Source: Hyposmocoma kahamanoa (lineage: Eukaryota > Arthropoda > Insecta > Lepidoptera > Cosmopterigidae). From it: a stretch of DNA of 64,000 nt. Positions 58,925-64,000 of this stretch are shown in pieces (within the stretch, counting starts at the first letter, position 1; every line of letters begins with the position of its first letter). The stretch is taken from positions 15,184,373-15,248,372 of the forward strand of contig NW_020654810.1 in assembly GCF_003589595.1 (NCBI RefSeq). The letters run 5' to 3'. The notes beneath the pieces were generated by a model that searched no databases, was not told where the DNA came from, and was given only the letters and a program-made list of their open reading frames with translations. The translations under genes and the position numbers were made by a program.

Positions 58925-59125
58925 TTTACTTTACACACGCTCATAGCCCGCACTAGGGAACGGACATACATAGGTATGTCCATGGCATCCGTTCACCACA
59001 AACTACACTCAAACTCACGAGAGAAATAATATAGGCAACACAAATATTTCTCCCGGCCCGGGAATTGAACCTGGGACCTTTGCGTGGCAGTCCGGCAAAG
59101 TAACCGTTCGGCCACGGAGGCAGTT
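58925..59125 (-). repeat. tRNA-derived SINE, family B
   Basis: A near full-length inverted copy beside repeat F copy 2, read on the minus strand from CTGCCTCCGTGGCCGAACGG with B box GGTTCAATTCCCGG. Confidence 0.75.
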
Positions 59126-60900
59126 AATAAAATAATACTAATACAGACACCGGTCCTGCTCGATACGGTGCGTATTGTCGCCGGTTCTTGAAAATGAATC
59201 CCTGACCCCTGCCGACTGTGCCATTGACTGGGAGTACCGCCAAAAAATAATAATTATTTATTTCCAATTTAAAAATAAATTCGTTACAAATATTGGACAT
59301 CAAGTTGATCCCAAAGCATCACGCTGCCGTTTTCGGGTGACCGCCAGGCTACTTCCCGTTTTGATAGCAAAATATCCTCGACACTTCCTGCTCCCTTGCG
59401 CAACAATGCGTACCATCTTTACACCGGGGCGGCGGCGCGGCTATATAAGTTAAATTGTTTAATAATGTTAATACTCGTTGTGCTTGAACATATTCAGGAT
59501 ATATTTACGAACATTAACTTTTTCGTTTTGTTTTTTTTTCTTGGATCGGCAGTATGGGATCTTACATAGTCCATCTAAATAAGTAATCATAGAGCTAATC
59601 ACATTGCTGTAAAGCACGAAAATGTGTAAGTAAAGAAGTAGAGTACGCAGAAATCGGTAACGGCTATGTGCTTATATAAGATAATACGTAGGACACGTTT
59701 GCAGGAGAGCAGCAGACTTGTTCTAGAGTGGTGACCACGTCAAGGCAAACGTAGCGTAAAATGTCCTGTCCTGCGGCAATATGGACGGAGTATGGATAGA
59801 CGACTTGAGAAAGGTGGCAGGCTTGATTCGGACGGCAAAGGATCGCGAAAGTTGATATGCTCAGAAGAGAGTTATGTTTAACAGTGGATGCATGTAAGCT
59901 GATGATCATAGGATAGCAGGTTATTTACCTTAGACAGATTAAGTCAAGGGTACTAGGGAACTATGACCTGAAACTGACATTTTAGATAGCACCCGTGCCG
60001 ACGGAAACACATGTGACGTCACCGTATAAATTGATACAAAATTAGTACTTCAATAATACCAATTAACGCTAAACAAGAATCCACAAATACGCTGGATGTG
60101 TTGCATTAAATTCGAATGCTAACATTTATTTCAAATGTTTATCTCTTAATTTACATAATGGAGTCTCGGCAGACTGCACGGTACCTGTCTCTATCTGAAC
60201 ATTCGCAATTTATGCGCTTTACCTCCTCGCTATCGCCACTCTGTCCTCCGATACATACCTATATCTTCGTTACTTCGCAATAAAATACCGCATTTGTTCT
60301 TGTTATTCAATTTATGTTTTGTGACAGACGCTAAGTGGGTAATAAAATTCAATTATTCTCGTGGGTTATACCGTCATTTGTTGCGATTTTACAATACTTA
60401 TTTAAGGAGATACTGAGGTTATCGTCCTAACGTTTGCTAATGTCAAATTGGAAAAAAATACAAAATAAAATAAAAATAGGTTAAGTAGGTAGATTGTGCA
60501 GCACGATTATTATAAATTACTTCAAAAATCATGAATACATAAATAAATTTTAAAGTTCATTAATCATAATACGTGTTTAGTATGTATTGTATATTACATG
60601 TATTCTTATTCTTAGTATATCTTGGTAAGAAAATATACTTCAAAAAAGTTTGTCTTTTCGGTAAACATTAAGAATGGTTAAAAAATTTACCTTTATAAGA
60701 TTTTATCAAGTGAAAAAAATATTGTTAAGTATTTTCAAAACACCTAGGTATATCAAAGTTTATAGATCCTTCATCACACATCATGTCTGGTAAACATTTT
60801 AATAAAACTCTATACCCACATTGGTACTAAGTATTAGGTGTAAAAATTGAGAACGACTTAAGGCAAGCATCTAATTAAAACGTGTGTAAAGGCTAGTAAC
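59126..60900. other. Non-coding, nothing recognised
   Basis: A moderately GC-rich piece (59150-59450) may be an old transposon fragment, but no motif supports a class. The rest is AT-rich. Confidence 0.3.
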
Positions 60901-60949
60901 TATGCGCATAGACCGACTGTAATTGTATCTAGGCGAGTAAGCGATCCCG

Positions 60950-61560
60950 GGCGGCGGCGGCGCGGCGCAGTGTTCGCGCAAGGCCGAATGCGGCTGCGCT
61001 GGCGCCTTCTTCTATACTCGCCCTTTTTTGCGTAACTCTACGTTTGTGTCTTCGTCACACATAATTTTTTTCTTTTACTTTAATTAGCAACAGCATCAAG
61101 TTTAGGCTAGTCAAGAAAGTAAACTTACCTTTCTATAAATTACCGAGAAGTGTAATTTGGAAATTATGTAAAATGAAAGATAAAAATAAAAAGTTTGAAA
61201 ATTGTAATAAGTCGAATGAATCTAAAAGTGTCTACTATTCTACACAGGAGTTTGTGCAAATCAGGGTACCCATACCACAACTTGTACTTCAAAATGGATA
61301 CTAATGGGTTAGTATGGGTCAAGGTGAAACTAATTACCAATACTGTATTAAAATTTAGAAAGAATCTTAAAATTTTGATATTTTTTGCATCATAGCAAAA
61401 CAACAACAATGTCGATGATGTGTGGCGTGTAAAAAATACGCGGTGCTAGAAGAACCGGTGCGACCGCATACCGCGCGCGCGCTCGCGGCAAGGCCTCGGC
61501 GGCACCTGCGCGCCCGCCCGCGCCCGCGCCGCTCGCCACTCACCCACTTTCACATTTGGA
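60950..61560. other. GC-rich islands upstream of cv-2
   Basis: Two strongly GC- and CpG-rich blocks (60950-61010 and 61445-61545) stand out in an otherwise AT-rich region. They are upstream of the cv-2 exons on its strand and could mark a promoter or 5' exon. No signal-peptide-coding exon is recognisable in them. A donor-like GTGAGTGGC occurs on the minus strand near 61540. Confidence 0.3.
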
Positions 61561-63089
61561 CCCAACATCTCATACACATACTACATCAACAATTATCATT
61601 CGGCCGAATGCCATCCCTTATACTGCACACTATCTACACGACATCTTACGCTTGCACGAAGTTTTTTCAAAAATTCATTACTAGGCGTCTCAACCGGTCG
61701 TTGCTCAACATGTCTTCTCATGAATTATTATAGTAAATATGGATTCCATTGAACAGGATGTTATCAAAAACGTACTTTAACTTCAATGTTACTTGTTGAG
61801 GTATATTCCTTGAAAATACTTTTATCGATTTCCTTCTTTGCCCACCCCTTTACTGTAATACCTTCATTTTACTACGGATGCCATACTGTCACATACTCGT
61901 AAGTCTGCTGACGCGACACCTACCAGAAAGCTTCTTGTACTTTGTACCATAAGCAATATCATTGCATATTTATGTCGCTAATGACCAACTTAAACTTTGA
62001 AACAACAAACTTTAAAAGTTAGTCATAGTTCTGGACCAAAATAAATCATGAATCACAAAAAACTGAGTATAGCGAATTTATGAGCAGTATTCCCAAAATA
62101 TCTCTCCTTATCGAATATATTGAAGTTCTGTGCTAGCGCGTCTGTAGAGCGACTTGGAGCAAGTAGCGCGCGCACGCTCATTACAGGTACTTGACTCAGC
62201 AATTTACTTGTAACTATAAAGCACAATTTATGGGATATTAATAGAGTGCACGGCCACGACAAAAATAGCGACTCGTGCAGCATTACTTAATTATCAGCCT
62301 GCAGAAGCGGCCAGTGAACGCCAGCAGCCCACAGTCGTGCCGGCCCAGCGCAGACACGTAACTGTTCCACGTTAGAAATTGCCCGCCATGATTCAATTAA
62401 ATTGTCATGAAGGGCCGCGAGCCCTATTATTACACTAGAACAGCATTTTGCTCTTTATTTATTTATTCGCGTTTTATTGCAGAATTTTCAATTTGCAACA
62501 TAATGATGATTCACTTAAGTGCTCTAGTCGTGTTTTATGCGAATAGTAAAACGTAAAATTTAAAGTGCTACATTAAATCAAGTAATAGTTTACTTAAGTA
62601 TAGGTATACCCAAATGCCAAATGCTTAAGTAGTATAGTCGAAATCTCAAACTTAGATGTCAGTATGTATTTTTATTCAAGATGTCCTGTTAGTTGTAAGT
62701 ATACTTAACGTTAATATAGACGTAAAATAATCTACAAAGAATTACATTACAAGTTAAAATCAATTATACAAAACTCCAATTGCATTTTATTGTTGTACAT
62801 GTAGTTATTATTCTAAATGAACGTGACTTTGGTATAGGGCGAGTTCAGAACAAATTATACTACCCGCAAAGTAAATACTGCTATGAATACATAGGGAATT
62901 TTATATCTCGTGGAAGTAGTGACTATAAAACTTAATTACTATTTAATACTAGTCACAAATATTTAAAAAAATTATCTTCTTTGCGCACTATATTTCAAAA
63001 CGCTATGCAGTAAAATGCACAGCTATATTCGTGTGGTGCAAGGTTTATGAAACGCAGAAAATGGGTATTAGTGAAATGAGGGAGGGCAG
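61561..63089. other. Non-coding, nothing recognised
   Basis: AT-rich sequence, no gene or repeat recognised. Confidence 0.3.
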
Positions 63090-64000
63090 TTAGTGGCGAT
63101 GTCGGTGGTAGCGGCGTCGGCGGGTGGCAGCGCGGGCGCGGGCGGGTGCCAAGAGGCTGTAATCCGCGCTTCGATAAATGACATGCCTCATTAAAGTAAG
63201 CGGTGCGCAGTAGCGGCGAGATGCTATCAACCGGCTACTTGATTGTATAAAAAGGCTAATGGCACCCTGGGGTTTTTCTTGACGACGTCGTAGACGCCAC
63301 ACACCTGGCTCCGTGTAATCTAACACCATTTCAGTAAATTAAACCCTGATACAAATCGAATACGAATGCATCACATACGGATACAACTCACTTCTCCCGT
63401 GCATTAGTTGATCATTGAAAAGATTGACAAGTTAAAAATTCTATCAACCAAAGGACGGTATCTCACAGTCGTTATATGGCACGCGACAAAAAAGCCCATT
63501 ACCTAAGCAAATGTATATTTTAATACAGAATAAGCAATAAATCTCGCGATGGGCTTTCGAATTCCGCGCAAGTCATCCGACGAGGTGAGATCGGCTGGGA
63601 AATACCGCTCGCATATACCATACATATACATACGTAGGTGCACAAACTTACGGCCATGCTGATGTCGTGTCTCTGCCAACCGTGCAGTGATAACGAATTT
63701 ATTACACCTTTTAAAATATCTACTGCTAGAAAAACTTGACAACATCGGTACCAGTGAACAGGTTGGTCTGCACATTTATACATTGTTGATGAACTAATAA
63801 AATATTTTTACATGACAAGGCAAGAATGTGGACAGAGATGAATAATAATGGAATGTTAGGAACAGTTGCGCTGGATTACTGGGGCTGTAGTCGCCAAGTG
63901 GTTCCGCATTGGAGGTTTTTGTGCGGCGAGGACGTGGGCGCCGCCAGTTACTGCCGGAGGCGACGACGACTGCGCGCGCGCCGGCACAAACCGGCACACT
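63090..64000. other. GC-rich blocks at right edge
   Basis: GC-rich patches at 63095-63165 and 63880-64000 frame a normal stretch. On the minus strand ATGGCC sits directly before a consensus donor GTAAGT (63645-63656). This could be a first coding exon of cv-2 or another gene, but two codons are not enough to call it. Confidence 0.25.

Noticed and set aside
63503..63783. 90-codon frames near the right edge as a cv-2 first exon
   Set aside because: They lack a signal-peptide-like start or a VWC Cys pattern. Only the donor-like GTAAGT after ATGGCC is suggestive, and that alone is not enough.

Overview
The window is about 64 kb of AT-rich, intron-rich, repeat-dense animal nuclear DNA. It is most likely from a moth or butterfly (Lepidoptera). 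The three host genes match insect orthologues, and the dispersed repeats are of types common in lepidopteran genomes: tRNA-headed SINEs starting 'GCCTCCGTGGCCGAACGGTT', a short family ending ATCATAAAAA, and 'AAGTCGGTTAAAAA' elements. All calls come from reading the sequence; no database search was possible.

Three host genes are supported by complete or near-complete exon chains with consistent splice phases. (1) fused (fu), minus strand, 17622 to 9166, 11 exons, 860 codons: the Hedgehog-pathway serine/threonine kinase, with an N-terminal kinase domain, a long charged linker and a helical C-terminal region. (2) A troponin C gene, plus strand, 26786 to 41626, 6 exons, 157 residues: the Ca2+ sensor of the thin filament, with ligand-competent EF-hands II and IV only and a 9.85-kb second intron. 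(3) The 3' part of crossveinless-2 (cv-2/BMPER), minus strand, 53574 to 47360, 4 exons, 600 residues seen: a secreted BMP modulator with VWC repeats followed by a VWD domain carrying the GDPH motif. Its signal peptide and first VWC half lie upstream, in unresolved exons between 53.6 kb and the window edge or beyond it. fu and troponin C are divergent, with about 9 kb between their start codons. Troponin C and cv-2 are convergent, with about 5.7 kb between them. The genes have unrelated roles (Hedgehog signalling, muscle contraction, BMP signalling), and nothing suggests a functional cluster.

The rest is intron and intergenic sequence filled with transposable-element remains. The clearest are a nearly intact mariner (DD34D) broken by one frameshift at 34.2-35.5 kb; a hAT-type non-autonomous element with a near-matching 8-bp duplication at 39.5-40.1 kb; a pogo-like TA-flanked element at 30.7-31.6 kb; and two decayed LINE reverse-transcriptase fragments at 3.3-3.7 and 21.8-22.7 kb. 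There are also several foldback or MITE elements and a three-copy 212-bp tandem repeat at 20.8-21.4 kb.

The most unusual structure is a 1.4-kb foldback element (10860-12262) in a fu intron. Its ends read CACTGTG, it is flanked by the 5-bp duplication CGCCT, and it splits a copy of the ATCATAAAAA-ending family. These are the hallmarks of Transib, the transposon superfamily related to RAG1. No CRISPR, operon or other prokaryotic-type system is present, and no unknown multigene system was recognised.
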